A stretch of 64,000 bases of DNA, from contig CAYOPD010000007.1 of assembly GCA_964405735.1 (NCBI GenBank), forward strand, positions 7,907-71,906. Direction: 5' to 3'. Position 1 is the first letter of the stretch. Each line of letters opens with the position of its first letter. Below, piece by piece: positions 42,579-53,123 of this stretch. The stretch is from JADJLQ01 sp964405735. GTDB taxonomy: Bacteria > Bacteroidota > Bacteroidia > Chitinophagales > Saprospiraceae. Below the pieces are notes generated by a model. It was given only the letters and a program-made list of their open reading frames with translations. It was not told the DNA's origin and did not search any database. The position numbers and the translations under genes are program-made.

Positions 42579-45500
42579 TTACAATCCGGTCGGATCAAAT
42601 TTGCGGTTAACGTTAAACCATTTAATCGTCGTCTCGCCGATGCCTTCAGCCTGGATATGGACCAGATAAACGCCGCTGGCCACCGGTATACCTTTGGTAT
42701 TTTTCATATCCCATTCCAGGTCTGGTATATACCGGGTGTTCAGAATTGCGGGGTTTGTCCGGTCACGGATAGGGAGGTCTTTTTCATCCCTCTTGTACTG
42801 ACGGATGAACCTCCCGTCGAGGGAATAAATGGTCACATTGCATTTGGCAGGGAGGTTGGTGATTTTTACAATATTGGCAAACTGGGTGCTTTCGTAGCTG
42901 GAATAGGCGTAGTATGGATTCGGTACGAGGTTTATTTTTTTAAGGGAGGCCGGTATTTCTGCACCCTGCAAAGCCTGGGCGGCTTGCCCGGAAATGGTAA
43001 ACAGATAGGAGGGATGCCCTTTGGCGCTATTGGTCCCTACGGCCACCTGGAAAGGGTTTTCCACCCGCATTTTTACGGTGACCTCATTGGGTATCAGGCC
43101 GTCCTTATAGGCCAATAATTTCTGGCCAGTGGGCAGTATGGGCCAGGTCACCCAGGTGACATCGCGCAAACCGGGGATTTTCCGTAAGGGACTATTCCCT
43201 GAATTCAAGCGCTCGCGCAGGGATTTACATTCATCGTATTCCTGCAATGTCACGTAAATAAAGTGTTGCCCGCCCAGCAGATAATTAAATAGGGTAGGAG
43301 GGCCGCCGGTCTGGATGACCTGCTGGCTGGTAGGATTCCACATCATATCGCCACCGACCGGTTTCTGATCGTCAAAGCCTTGTGGAAACAACCTTCCGTC
43401 GTAAACCGAATTTTCACCAAAAAAGATATTCAGTCTCTTGCCGGTTTCCACATCGATGGCATAACCCGGAAACCAGGACATCCCGGTTCCGTCATTGTCC
43501 GGATCGGCAAAGCCATCGTTGTTGGTATCTTCCTTACCTACGGAAGGACTTCTGCGCAAATCCATATTTCTTGCGTCCAAAACCGTGGGGATACCCAGGC
43601 CGGTGGTTTGGGAATAATAAAACGGAGAGGCCGTTTCGACCACCACACAGCGGCTCCAGAGGCTTTTGTCAGGGGTAAGTACGATGTCCACATTGTTGAG
43701 GTTTTGAAGCCGGAAACCCGGATTTTCACGCATAATCCGGAAACCATCTGAGGCATCCATCCAGGATGGCCCGATATAGGGATTCAGCGGGTCTGAAACC
43801 CTGAAATCGGTGAGGTAAAAAGGAACAAAGCCTCCACCATTGCCCATAGTAGACAAAGCCGATTTCTGGTCCAGAAGAAAATCAATTTCATTTTTACCGG
43901 TCTTTACATAGTTGATCACCCCATCCCCATCAGGCACCGTACCAAACCATTGCGGTTTATTGAGGTCTTTATAACTGATTTCGGCGCCGATAGCCCCATT
44001 GGTGCCCAGCGAATTGCCTCCGGCATCAATGCTCTGGCCCAAGGTGACGGAGAAACCGAATTTGGCGATCAGCTGCTCATTGAGATTGTCCAGCGTGGTT
44101 TCCGATAAAATGACGTTGTTTGGATCCTTGCTGTTTATCAGTTTCCACCGGACCGGAGGATCGAGCTGGTTGTTATTGGGGTCCGCATCAGTGAAGGTCA
44201 GCACAAACTCACCATCCTGCACATCCAGTGGATTATAAATTTTAACCTGGATCGGGCCACGGCCAGGTTTGTACTTTATCCGGCCGTTAAATTTTTTATC
44301 CAGGATGGCCTGGCGGGTAGAATCGGACATGTCCAGGAAGTTGCCGCCTGCCCCGATACCGTCCAGGCGGGTGATTTCCACCCCATTGCCATAGGCCGAT
44401 TTAAGGTTGGTATTCACCACCGGCCTTGGAATAGGGACATAGGTACGTATGTTCCTTCTGCCTTCCAGGTAAGATTTCCGTTGGCCGACTACATCCCTGG
44501 GATTAAAGGGCAGGTAATTGTTGTAGGCATAAGCTATGGCGGTATAATAATATTTTTTGTGATTGATCAGGGCCCGGTCTTCAGTGGCAAACTGGTCTTC
44601 TTTGATCTGGAAACTATGCCTGATCCCGGCATCTTCCCCTTCCACCCGGATTTCAGGGATCCAAACCGGCTGAGAGGAATTCGGGTCTGGGACCGATTTC
44701 CAGTTGTAAATATTACGCACCCCGTTTTTGATATCCACCTGGAAAATCAGCCTTGCCCGGTTGACGTCATCAATATCCGCGATTCCGACATCGGCACTTT
44801 TCAGCTGGTAGATTTTGTATCCTTCAAAACGGTAGAGGCTGTCGGCTACACCGGCGGGAGCCTGTAAGTCTACTTCCTGGTAACCTTCGTAAGCGTTATT
44901 GGATTTCACGGGATCATTCGACAAAAGGAGGATCAGTTCCTGGTCGAGTTCTATAAAATCAAGGTCCGGAGCATCGGGCCCGTCGGTAATGTCAAAACAA
45001 TTGTCAAATAAAGCCTGCGCAATATCATCGGCTGAGGTCAGGCGATCAATATTCGGGCATGGATAATCCAGATCCGGTACCCAAACCACCCCTATAATCA
45101 GCTCATTGACTGCTCCCGGGTCAAGCCTGAAAGGCCCGGAAGCCTGGATGGTCCTCCGGTCCCCGAAGTCCAGGTTGGCGGTACACATGGACCAGCCGCG
45201 GGCATTGTCCGGAGCATCGGTGAATGCATAATCGTTTCTGGCGGCACCGATCTGATACGCTGTGCCACCGTATGAAAAGGGGGTTCCGTCTTTCCATGAC
45301 CCGGACATGTAATTGTAATATTCCTGCGCGTTCTGTGGGTCGGTCATAGCATTCGGCCAGTTTCCGACTGCCGCATTATTAAAATAAGTAAAGGAGGACA
45401 TGCCGATTTCCTGGCCGAATTCATCGAGGGGCCCCCTGAAATAATCCACTCCCAGGATAGGTACATCGTTGCAATACGTATTTATGCCACCTGGGCAGGA

Positions 45501-46541
45501 ACAGCCCGTTTCTCCGTCTGTGGCATCCTCGTTGTACACATAGGCCATGGATCTTCCCACATCGCATCCGATATAATCATCCGTATAACAGCCCAAATCA
45601 GGGTCAACAAACATCGCGAAGAAAGTGCTGTCGATGCTTTGGGTGGCGCGGTTGATCAGCTTGTACCGCTGGAAGGTCATGTTGTTGATTTCATCGTTGG
45701 TGGCATAAGCAAATGCCTGGACCTGGATTTCCATCTGGATGGGTTTGCCCTGGGTCTGGGTGTGGATCCCTCCTGCATCATTGTATATCCAAAAGGTCAT
45801 TTCATCGGGATACTGGGGGGCATTGCATCCCCTGATCTCGATGATGGGATAGTCCCCTTTGCAGGGATCGTATAAACCGTCTCCATCGCGGTCAAAAAAA
45901 CCGGCAAGTCCCTGGCTGGTGTTGGGTAGGTCAAAACCATGAATATTCTTAAAATAAGGATTCCCCCTGCCCGGCCACCCGAGAACATCTTCAGGAATTT
46001 TTTTACAATCCAGTACCGTTCCTGAAGCAAGGGCATCGTTATAGGCTTTCAGATGCAAGGCAATGTTTTCTCCCGTGACCTGGAAATGTTTGTCCCATTT
46101 GGCACAGGTGTCAATGCCGATGGTGCCTTTTACTGGATCCAGGGGGCCTGGCCAGAAATCATTGAGATTTCCTGTTCGGTATATCTGGCCGGCCAGTTTG
46201 AGGTTACCCACAGGATCGTAACCGCCCAGCCAGACGGCACCTGCAAATATGGAGGATACTTCAGGTATGCCGGACCCGGGTTGTACTTTGGGGACAATAT
46301 ATTTTCCATCCTGCAAATCCCACCATACGTCTCCCCCGCCTAAAAGCCTGGCGCGGACATTATTGATTTGCATGTCGACGGATGAAGTGGATGGTGCGCA
46401 ATCGGCTCTGGGAGTAAGCCTTTGTTTGAGTTCATTGATCTTTGCCTTTTTCGGGGGGTAGGGAGGATATGCCCAACCGTAGACAAAGCCATATACCAGC
46501 AGAAAAAAGGAGATTATATATTTCTTTTGAAACATCATCAT
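42579..46541 (-). CDS. Giant exported protein (1320 aa) of the PorV/receptor module
   Basis: A 1320-residue protein with a signal peptide (YIISFFLLVYGFVYGWA) and a Pro-rich mature start (YPPYPPKK). I recognise calcium-loop-like segments DRDGDGLYDP (217-226) and, late, EDTNNDGFADPDND, several Cys pairs (CYTDDYIGC, GCSCPGG), and a C-terminal FlgD/T9SS-like immunoglobulin domain (NLVPNPYYAYSSY, VTIYSLDGRFIRQY, GIPVASGVYLVHI). The terminal part differs from standard type A sorting domains. Function is unknown. It sits between a PorV-like barrel and a TonB-dependent receptor with gaps of three and four bases, so the three form one operon. Confidence 0.85.
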   Translation of the reverse strand: MMMFQKKYIISFFLLVYGFVYGWAYPPYPPKKAKINELKQRLTPRADCAPSTSSVDMQINNVRARLLGGGDVWWDLQDGKYIVPKVQPGSGIPEVSSIFAGAVWLGGYDPVGNLKLAGQIYRTGNLNDFWPGPLDPVKGTIGIDTCAKWDKHFQVTGENIALHLKAYNDALASGTVLDCKKIPEDVLGWPGRGNPYFKNIHGFDLPNTSQGLAGFFDRDGDGLYDPCKGDYPIIEIRGCNAPQYPDEMTFWIYNDAGGIHTQTQGKPIQMEIQVQAFAYATNDEINNMTFQRYKLINRATQSIDSTFFAMFVDPDLGCYTDDYIGCDVGRSMAYVYNEDATDGETGCSCPGGINTYCNDVPILGVDYFRGPLDEFGQEIGMSSFTYFNNAAVGNWPNAMTDPQNAQEYYNYMSGSWKDGTPFSYGGTAYQIGAARNDYAFTDAPDNARGWSMCTANLDFGDRRTIQASGPFRLDPGAVNELIIGVVWVPDLDYPCPNIDRLTSADDIAQALFDNCFDITDGPDAPDLDFIELDQELILLLSNDPVKSNNAYEGYQEVDLQAPAGVADSLYRFEGYKIYQLKSADVGIADIDDVNRARLIFQVDIKNGVRNIYNWKSVPDPNSSQPVWIPEIRVEGEDAGIRHSFQIKEDQFATEDRALINHKKYYYTAIAYAYNNYLPFNPRDVVGQRKSYLEGRRNIRTYVPIPRPVVNTNLKSAYGNGVEITRLDGIGAGGNFLDMSDSTRQAILDKKFNGRIKYKPGRGPIQVKIYNPLDVQDGEFVLTFTDADPNNNQLDPPVRWKLINSKDPNNVILSETTLDNLNEQLIAKFGFSVTLGQSIDAGGNSLGTNGAIGAEISYKDLNKPQWFGTVPDGDGVINYVKTGKNEIDFLLDQKSALSTMGNGGGFVPFYLTDFRVSDPLNPYIGPSWMDASDGFRIMRENPGFRLQNLNNVDIVLTPDKSLWSRCVVVETASPFYYSQTTGLGIPTVLDARNMDLRRSPSVGKEDTNNDGFADPDNDGTGMSWFPGYAIDVETGKRLNIFFGENSVYDGRLFPQGFDDQKPVGGDMMWNPTSQQVIQTGGPPTLFNYLLGGQHFIYVTLQEYDECKSLRERLNSGNSPLRKIPGLRDVTWVTWPILPTGQKLLAYKDGLIPNEVTVKMRVENPFQVAVGTNSAKGHPSYLFTISGQAAQALQGAEIPASLKKINLVPNPYYAYSSYESTQFANIVKITNLPAKCNVTIYSLDGRFIRQYKRDEKDLPIRDRTNPAILNTRYIPDLEWDMKNTKGIPVASGVYLVHIQAEGIGETTIKWFNVNRKFDPTGL

Positions 46542-46545
46542 GGTT

Positions 46546-49500
46546 TTAGAATTCGATAATAGCGCCCAGGTATAGCCTTCTTGGCAGGGAATAAAATCCG
46601 GGATTCAATTCTGCCCATTGGTAGGACAGCAGATAGGCATTGACGTCCCTGCCTGTAGAGGTGACCGTATTGAGCGCCGATTTGCCATCCGGAGAAGTCA
46701 GGTAACCATCATCTTCAGGTGAACCGCTGACAGGATAGACCCCAAAGATATTTTTACGGTTCAATACATTTTGTACACGGAAATAAACATTCAGAAACAT
46801 GGGAAAGCGGCTATCTGGACTGCCCACCCTGAAGCTTTTATCCGCGCGAAGGTCAAGGGTGAATGACCAGGGAAGACGGGAGCCATTGAGCGCGCCTGCA
46901 AACCCCGTTCCGCCAAGAGGCTGGGCCCTCTGCAGTTTAGTGTATGGCCTGCCGCTGACGGCATTCGCCTGGAGATTAATGCCCGCATTGGCTAAGAGTT
47001 CGAGTCCATTGATCCGGGGCCCGTTGTAGGCCCGTCCGGATGCGTAACGATAATCAATCACGGTGACCAGCCGATGCCTCTCGTCAAAATTCAAAGGAAA
47101 CAGGCTCCGGATATTGCCACGCTGATTCAGGCTGCGCTGGGTATTTGCATTTGATCCGGTACCATCTGCAAACTGCAGCGTATAGTTGGCCAGCAGTTCT
47201 AAATTGCCGGTGCGACGGAGGTCATACTGGAAACTGAACCCTTTCACCGTACCGAAATCGAGGTTGCCATATCCGGTATAATTGTTTACCGGGGAAGGTA
47301 CATACAGATAGGTGCGGCTTTGGATCATATCGCGCATCTCTTTGTAATAAGCCGCAATTTTCAGGGCTGACGAATTGGACAATTTTTGCTGAAAGCCTAC
47401 CTCATAATCAATGGTCCGTTCGGGTTTCAGGTTGGGGTTGTTGGAAGGAGTGCGGGAGGGATCCTCAAAATAGTAATAGTCCAGGGCTGTGGCGATGGTA
47501 TTGGAAGGAGGCCGCTGCACCAGGATATCGTAATGGGCAAAAAAGTTGGCATCATCTGAGATGGGGAATGAAAAAGCCAGTCGCGGCATAAAATTGATTT
47601 GTGGCTTGTAGTCCGTAAACGACTGGTCTGGATTAAATGATTTAAGGCGGATATTGGAATTCGGATCTTTCAGTTTTGGGGTTACGACTTCCCCTCCGAA
47701 TAATACGGAACCGTCGTTGGCCGGGGTGCCGTTCGGGAAATACCATTGTTCTCCTTTGCGGAAGGCTTTTACGTTGTTTGAGTTTTTATTGGTGATGTAG
47801 ACCAGGTAATCGTCTCCGACTGCAGCCGGTTTTTCTTCACCGAGGGAAGCATAAAAATCCTTTGCCTGGGTGATCTCATACAGGGAAAAAGGGTCACGGA
47901 GTACTTTGGTGTTGGCGTCATAACGATCGACACGAAGCCCCAGCCTCAGGATCAGGTCCCGGTAACTGAATTTATCCTGGATATAAGCGGCGGCGTAGGT
48001 AGGCCGGTTAGGTGCGACTACGAAGGTGCGGCGGCCTTCGGCGTCGACTGCCGAAAAAAAGTCTTCAAACCGGGCTTTGCTGTTTAATTTATTGCCCAGG
48101 TAATCATAGCCGTAATAATCCAGTACACCCTGGTCCGTCAACTCGCTTGCGGCGAACATATCCAGCCGGAGGTCCGAAGGATTGATGCCGTCAACATTTA
48201 CATATTCGTTCAGGGTTTGCCCGGTGAGTTGCCTGACCCTCTTATAAAAAAGGAGGTCGTTGTCTTCTTCAACCAGGGTTTGAAATTGCTCATAGGTATA
48301 AGGAGTCTGTAACCCGTCGAAAGATCCGATGATCTTGGTGGTATCCACTCCCTTGATGTGGTTGTTGGCCTGCAGGCGGGCGATGGTCCAAAGGCCGCTC
48401 GGACTGATGCCCCAGGCTCGGTCCGTCCGTTGTTCAAAGATGAACCCGGCCTGGATGTTGTGCCTGCCCTTATTGGATCCTCCGGGGAATAAATCGAAAC
48501 TGGCCTCTCCGTTAAAAGTGAGGATGTCACTTTCCCCTTTGCCATAGTTGTTGTACACCGAACCTACATTGGTATGCAGCCGCCAGGCTGAGTTAAAATT
48601 GTTGGAAACAAAGCCATTGAAGGCATAATAGTCAAGCAGGTTATTGGCGTCCAGGTTTTTGTTGTAATTGGCGAGCACTTCGTTTAAAATGCCCGGAGTG
48701 TATCCATTGAGTTGTTGGAGATAACCAGCATGGGCTACACCCGGAACCGGGCCTCGGGAATAGGTGGATTCGCCTTCCACAGGAATCCAGCTGATATCAA
48801 AATTGCCGACGTGGCCATAATTAAAGATCCGGTCCCGGTGCCTGAAGTCCTCATTTTGATTGTTTCCTTTTTCATAGGCTGCCTGCAACGTATACACAGC
48901 ATTCCGGAAAACGCGGTTGTCCCCCTTTTTCATGCCACCGGAAGGTTGGTTTTCCAACGGGTCGGGACCCAGACGGTGCCTCCAGCGGAAAGCACCCCGG
49001 TAATTCTGGGAAGTCGCCAGGGGATTGTTTTCATAATTGAGCAGGTCCCAGGTGGATCCGGCTGAAAAGCGATTGTTATTGCGGTTATATGCCCCGGTGA
49101 ATCCGATGTCAATTTTTTTAGTCAGCCTGGCGTCAATTTTACCGGTAAGGTCAATGCGGGAAGCTTGTTCGTTCAGCCTGGCCTTACGCAATTCAACATC
49201 CCCTGAGCCCAGGAATTCTGCAGTGGAAAGCGGTACTCCGTTTAGCCGGGTGATGGGATCGGTTTCTATTTCTTTCAGTTTTCCGGATTTGGAATAATAG
49301 GTGCCGGTAATGCCTGGATTATCATCTTGTTGCCTGCGATATTGCCCACTGAGCCGGTAACCTAAAACAGATACACCTTTTTGGTTTCGCAAGATCGGGC
49401 CGCTCAGGTTAAAATTGAGCAGATTGTATCCAAAGGCATCCAGGAATTGTGAGGATTCCAGTTCCAGCCCGCCGGAGAATTTATCGGATGGCCCTTTGGT

Positions 49501-50187
49501 GGTGATCGAGATCACTCCGCCGGTCACATCGCCATAGCGGGCTTCTACACCACCGGTGATTACTTGCATTTGGTCGATCTCGGTCTGGGGAATCAGGCTG
49601 GTATTGACCCGGATGCCATCTATGTAGTAATTGGTGGCATTGGACCGGGATCCCCGGATGTTAAGCGCGCCCCCATTCTGTTGGGCGATCCCGGCTGTGG
49701 TGGCAGCCAGTTCATTGATGTTTTTGGTTGGGAGGTTTCTTATTTGTTCGGAGGTGACCGTGCCTCCGGAAGTGGTATTGTCCTGCTGAATCAAGGGCAC
49801 TTTATATTCCGTAACTACGACCTCATTCAGGAGGATGCCGGTGGCCAATTCTATATCCAGCCGGTTTGCTTTGCCTGCAAAAACCACGACATTCTGAAAG
49901 CGCTGGGTTTGGTAGCCTACATAACTGAACTCCACATCGTACGTACCGGGATCGAGGTTGGTAAAGGTATAATTCCCATCCAGGTCAGTCGTCGTACCGC
50001 CTTTTTGTACTCCACTTTTGAATAAAACCACGGTGGCGCCGATCAGGCTTTCCTTATTTTCATCCTGAACCTTGCCTTCGAGAGAGGTTTGGGCACCGGC
50101 GGAAAGAATTCCAAAAAGGAACAACAGGAGGGCAAAACCTGATTTTCTCAAATACAAATTTGAATCCAAATAGTTAAAATTCAACAC
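46546..50187 (-). CDS. TonB-dependent receptor with carboxypeptidase-like regulatory domain
   Basis: A receptor of about 1200 residues. The leader RKSGFALLLFLFGILSAGAQ is followed by a CarboxypepD_reg-like domain (LEGKVQDENKESLIGATVVL, YTFTNLDPGTYDVEFSYVGY), a plug (GGTVTSEQIRNLPTKNINEL, LNIRGSRSNATNYYIDGIRV, QVITGGVEARYGDVTGGVIS) and a 22-strand-type barrel ending GFYSLPRRLYLGAIIEF. There is no SusD partner, so it is not a SusCD pair. The frame opens with GTG at 50187, but a TTG at 50151 would give a cleaner signal peptide and may be the true start. First gene of the three-gene module; the ligand is unknown. Confidence 0.92.
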   Translation of the reverse strand: MLNFNYLDSNLYLRKSGFALLLFLFGILSAGAQTSLEGKVQDENKESLIGATVVLFKSGVQKGGTTTDLDGNYTFTNLDPGTYDVEFSYVGYQTQRFQNVVVFAGKANRLDIELATGILLNEVVVTEYKVPLIQQDNTTSGGTVTSEQIRNLPTKNINELAATTAGIAQQNGGALNIRGSRSNATNYYIDGIRVNTSLIPQTEIDQMQVITGGVEARYGDVTGGVISITTKGPSDKFSGGLELESSQFLDAFGYNLLNFNLSGPILRNQKGVSVLGYRLSGQYRRQQDDNPGITGTYYSKSGKLKEIETDPITRLNGVPLSTAEFLGSGDVELRKARLNEQASRIDLTGKIDARLTKKIDIGFTGAYNRNNNRFSAGSTWDLLNYENNPLATSQNYRGAFRWRHRLGPDPLENQPSGGMKKGDNRVFRNAVYTLQAAYEKGNNQNEDFRHRDRIFNYGHVGNFDISWIPVEGESTYSRGPVPGVAHAGYLQQLNGYTPGILNEVLANYNKNLDANNLLDYYAFNGFVSNNFNSAWRLHTNVGSVYNNYGKGESDILTFNGEASFDLFPGGSNKGRHNIQAGFIFEQRTDRAWGISPSGLWTIARLQANNHIKGVDTTKIIGSFDGLQTPYTYEQFQTLVEEDNDLLFYKRVRQLTGQTLNEYVNVDGINPSDLRLDMFAASELTDQGVLDYYGYDYLGNKLNSKARFEDFFSAVDAEGRRTFVVAPNRPTYAAAYIQDKFSYRDLILRLGLRVDRYDANTKVLRDPFSLYEITQAKDFYASLGEEKPAAVGDDYLVYITNKNSNNVKAFRKGEQWYFPNGTPANDGSVLFGGEVVTPKLKDPNSNIRLKSFNPDQSFTDYKPQINFMPRLAFSFPISDDANFFAHYDILVQRPPSNTIATALDYYYFEDPSRTPSNNPNLKPERTIDYEVGFQQKLSNSSALKIAAYYKEMRDMIQSRTYLYVPSPVNNYTGYGNLDFGTVKGFSFQYDLRRTGNLELLANYTLQFADGTGSNANTQRSLNQRGNIRSLFPLNFDERHRLVTVIDYRYASGRAYNGPRINGLELLANAGINLQANAVSGRPYTKLQRAQPLGGTGFAGALNGSRLPWSFTLDLRADKSFRVGSPDSRFPMFLNVYFRVQNVLNRKNIFGVYPVSGSPEDDGYLTSPDGKSALNTVTSTGRDVNAYLLSYQWAELNPGFYSLPRRLYLGAIIEF

Positions 50188-50306
50188 AATAGATAATATA
50201 AATAATTAACGAAGATAGGACAAGAAACGCTGATTCAAGGCGGATTTATAGTGGGTATTGAAAATTTAAGATTTGATGCAGGTTGCCAAATTCATAAGGT
50301 TCATCG

Positions 50307-50375
50307 TTAGTTCCGGAATCCACGATGATTATGGGCATAATAATTGGATTTCATTTCCTCAATGGCCTGAAGCAT
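50307..50375 (-). CDS. Possible 22-residue peptide coupled to ppc
   Basis: The ppc stop TAA overlaps an ATG (TAATG) that opens a 22-codon frame, MLQAIEEMKSNYYAHNH and a short Arg/Phe/Asn tail. The overlap would allow re-initiation. It matches no family I know and may be chance. A CATCGT/ACGATG inverted repeat around TTCCGGAA lies over its end (50302-50327). Confidence 0.25.
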   Translation of the reverse strand: MLQAIEEMKSNYYAHNHRGFRN

Positions 50376-52939
50376 TACACTGAATTGCGTGCCGCATTGA
50401 TAATCCCGAAGGAACTCCGGATAATGAGTTTTTCATAAACAGGCCTGAGTTCATGGTCCCGGTATTCCGGTTTGCGCAATTGCATCAGGGCATATTGTTG
50501 GATGGTGAGCAGGGGGCGCACAATTTTTTCCCGCATATCCACGGAAAGGGCATCTGCAGGGTAGTCCTCCATTAAAAATTTGTGACCGGTCAGGAGGAGG
50601 ACATATTGCTGGGTGCGCTTGAATTCATCATAAATGATCCGGTAAAGGCCTGCAAATTCGGCGTCCTTTTCAAGGTAGGCGGTAAGGGGGAAAAAGCTTT
50701 TTTTCATAGCCATCTCATTGTTCTCGATCAGGGTCTTGAAAAAGACAGAGGAGGCGTACAAATCCCTGACTTTTTCCCACTTTCCTGCCATGTACATTTT
50801 TTCGAGGGCTGAGCCTACCCCGAAAAAACCCGGAACATTCTGTTTGTTCTGGCTCCAGGAGCCCACGAAAGGAATGGCCCGGAGATCGTCGAGGCTGAGG
50901 TCTTTGGATTTACCTCTTTTGGAGGGCCGGCTGGCAATATTTGTTTCGCTGTAATAATTCAGCGGGCTCACCGTACTCAGGTAGGACATGAACCTCGGAT
51001 GCGCTTTGAGATTGCGGAAGGCTTCCAGGCCGGTGAGGGCCATTTCATCAATCAACTGGCGGTGATCCGGATTAAGGGTATTGGTATGATCGGCCAATAC
51101 GTCGTTGTAGATTCCGGCGTTTAATAATTGTTCAATATTGTATTGCGCGGATGCGATGGTTCCAAAACTGCTGCTGACGGTCTGGCCCTGGATGGTCAAC
51201 TGGATTTCCGTGTTTGAAATCCGGTGACCCAGGGAGGCATAGAATTTATGTGTTTTGCCGCCGCCACGGGAGGGGGGGCCGCCTCTTCCGTCAAAAAAGA
51301 TGACCTTGATGCCAAACTCCTTGGAAACCGCTGTAAGATTTTCTTTCGCCTGGTAAATGCTCCAGTTGGCCATGAGATATCCTCCGTCCTTGGTGCCATC
51401 GGAAAATCCCAGCATGATGGTTTGAAAATCGGAGCGGCTTTTTAAATGTTCGCGGTAAACCGGTTCGCCGTATAACTGGCGCATGATCTGGCTGGCGAGT
51501 TTAAGATCGTCGATTTTTTCAAAAAGGGGCACGATATCGACACTGATCTGTGGTTTTGACCAGGTGGTGCGGATCAGGAAAAAAGCTTCAAGGATATGGC
51601 GTACCGATTCACACTGGCTGAGGATATAACGATGGCAAGCCAATTCGCCATTCTGCTCCTGGATGGTTTTCATGGCCCGGATGGTCAGGATGGTATCTTC
51701 CTCCAGTGAGCCGGGTTCCAGCCGGAAGGAAGGTTTAAGCTGTTCCCGGGTAGTCAACAAACGGATTTTTTGTTCCTCATCCAGGGAGGCATAATCCATA
51801 CTGGTATTGTCCGTGAAAGGAAGGATAGACTGGATCACCGACTGGTGGACGGCCGAGTCCTGGCGGATATCGAGGGAAGCAAAATAAAAACCAAAGGACT
51901 GCACTTTTGCTATAAAAGCGTCCACGTTTTCCAGGAACAGGGAGTCGTGTTCATTCGTAATGATGTTCCTGACCTGGAAGAGCTGTTCAAGGATATCTTC
52001 TTTGGAGAAGGAATTGCCTTTTAATCCGGCCAGTTGAAGGATCATTTTTTCAAGCCGCGCGATGAGTACATCCACATTTTTGAAGGTCAGCCTTTTTTTC
52101 AGGTCTTGAATATCGTCCAGGTAACATTGAAGGAGGCTGGATCTCAGGTTTCCGGCCACCTCCACGGTAGTTTGCCACGTGACAAAGGGATTACCATCGC
52201 GGTCGCCCCCGGGCCAGAAACCCAGGTGGATCAGGGGATCCTGTTCCCGGGCAGTTTCCGGAACCAGGCCGATGACGCGTTGATTGATTCTTCCGATCGC
52301 GGGATAAAATATTTTTTTGAGGTACCAGATCAGGCTGTTGGCTTCATCCACGGGGGACGGGCGGATGTGTTTGAAAAAGGGAGTTTTACCCAATTGCTGG
52401 AGCAAGAGGTTGATTTCAGTGATCTGGTTGGTCGCAATACAATTGGCCAGTTCGTGTATAATGCCCAGGACGGAATCGGGATAAAACTGGGTAGGGTGGG
52501 CGGTGAGCACCAGTCGCACGGCAAATTCTTTGAGCCGGTCAGCCAATTGGCCGGATAGTGCCTTGACCCTCGTTTCCGTTTCGATTTGTTTTAAGGTACC
52601 GATGCCTTCAAGGTCATGCGTGAGGGCAAAGGCAGCATCCTCCAGGGCGTCAAACAACACGACCTGTCTTTCTCCATATTGTATAAAACGAAAGAGGAGA
52701 TCCAGTTTGTCCTTCTCTTCAACATAATCGGTCTGGGTCCTGAAAAAATAGTCAATGATGTCCTTTGGGCTTTTACCTTTAGCATACCCTTCTTCGCAAT
52801 AGGTGACCAGCAGGGATAATAAAATGCCCGTCTTTTCTATTTTCTGGAAAGGCAGGGAAGTAAATAAGCTGTTGAACAATTGATACTTTAACAGCACTTC
52901 TTTGTTGAATACTTCGATCTGGCTGGAGGTAAAAGACAT
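50375..52939 (-). CDS. ppc: Phosphoenolpyruvate carboxylase
   Basis: Carboxylates PEP to oxaloacetate to refill the TCA cycle. The 854-residue enzyme shows LVLTAHPTQFYPDSV (catalytic His), LGFWPGGDRDGNPFVTW, SLDIRQDSAVH, GFSDGTKDGGYL and the Gly-rich FDGRGGPPSRGGGKTH, with a C-terminal end (NAARNSV) in place of the usual NTG. Somewhat shorter than enterobacterial enzymes, as in other Bacteroidota. Complete. Confidence 0.95.
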   Translation of the reverse strand: MSFTSSQIEVFNKEVLLKYQLFNSLFTSLPFQKIEKTGILLSLLVTYCEEGYAKGKSPKDIIDYFFRTQTDYVEEKDKLDLLFRFIQYGERQVVLFDALEDAAFALTHDLEGIGTLKQIETETRVKALSGQLADRLKEFAVRLVLTAHPTQFYPDSVLGIIHELANCIATNQITEINLLLQQLGKTPFFKHIRPSPVDEANSLIWYLKKIFYPAIGRINQRVIGLVPETAREQDPLIHLGFWPGGDRDGNPFVTWQTTVEVAGNLRSSLLQCYLDDIQDLKKRLTFKNVDVLIARLEKMILQLAGLKGNSFSKEDILEQLFQVRNIITNEHDSLFLENVDAFIAKVQSFGFYFASLDIRQDSAVHQSVIQSILPFTDNTSMDYASLDEEQKIRLLTTREQLKPSFRLEPGSLEEDTILTIRAMKTIQEQNGELACHRYILSQCESVRHILEAFFLIRTTWSKPQISVDIVPLFEKIDDLKLASQIMRQLYGEPVYREHLKSRSDFQTIMLGFSDGTKDGGYLMANWSIYQAKENLTAVSKEFGIKVIFFDGRGGPPSRGGGKTHKFYASLGHRISNTEIQLTIQGQTVSSSFGTIASAQYNIEQLLNAGIYNDVLADHTNTLNPDHRQLIDEMALTGLEAFRNLKAHPRFMSYLSTVSPLNYYSETNIASRPSKRGKSKDLSLDDLRAIPFVGSWSQNKQNVPGFFGVGSALEKMYMAGKWEKVRDLYASSVFFKTLIENNEMAMKKSFFPLTAYLEKDAEFAGLYRIIYDEFKRTQQYVLLLTGHKFLMEDYPADALSVDMREKIVRPLLTIQQYALMQLRKPEYRDHELRPVYEKLIIRSSFGIINAARNSV

Positions 52940-53123
52940 AGGCGCAAATATCGATTTAATCGCGCGAAGCCCGGTAAAGGGATTTTAATTTTTTCGTTAG
53001 GGACAGCCTGTATTGAAATGACAAATGCCATGATTTTTAGCTTTTACGGGCAAGGATCCCTGGCAGGGGCGTAAGATTTTCAGAGAAATTTTTCGATATT
53101 ACGCACCCATTTAAAAATTGAAT

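Noticed and set aside
46546..50187. SusCD-type polysaccharide utilisation locus
   Set aside because: No SusD gene or glycan-degradation genes are next to the receptor; the partner genes are of other families.
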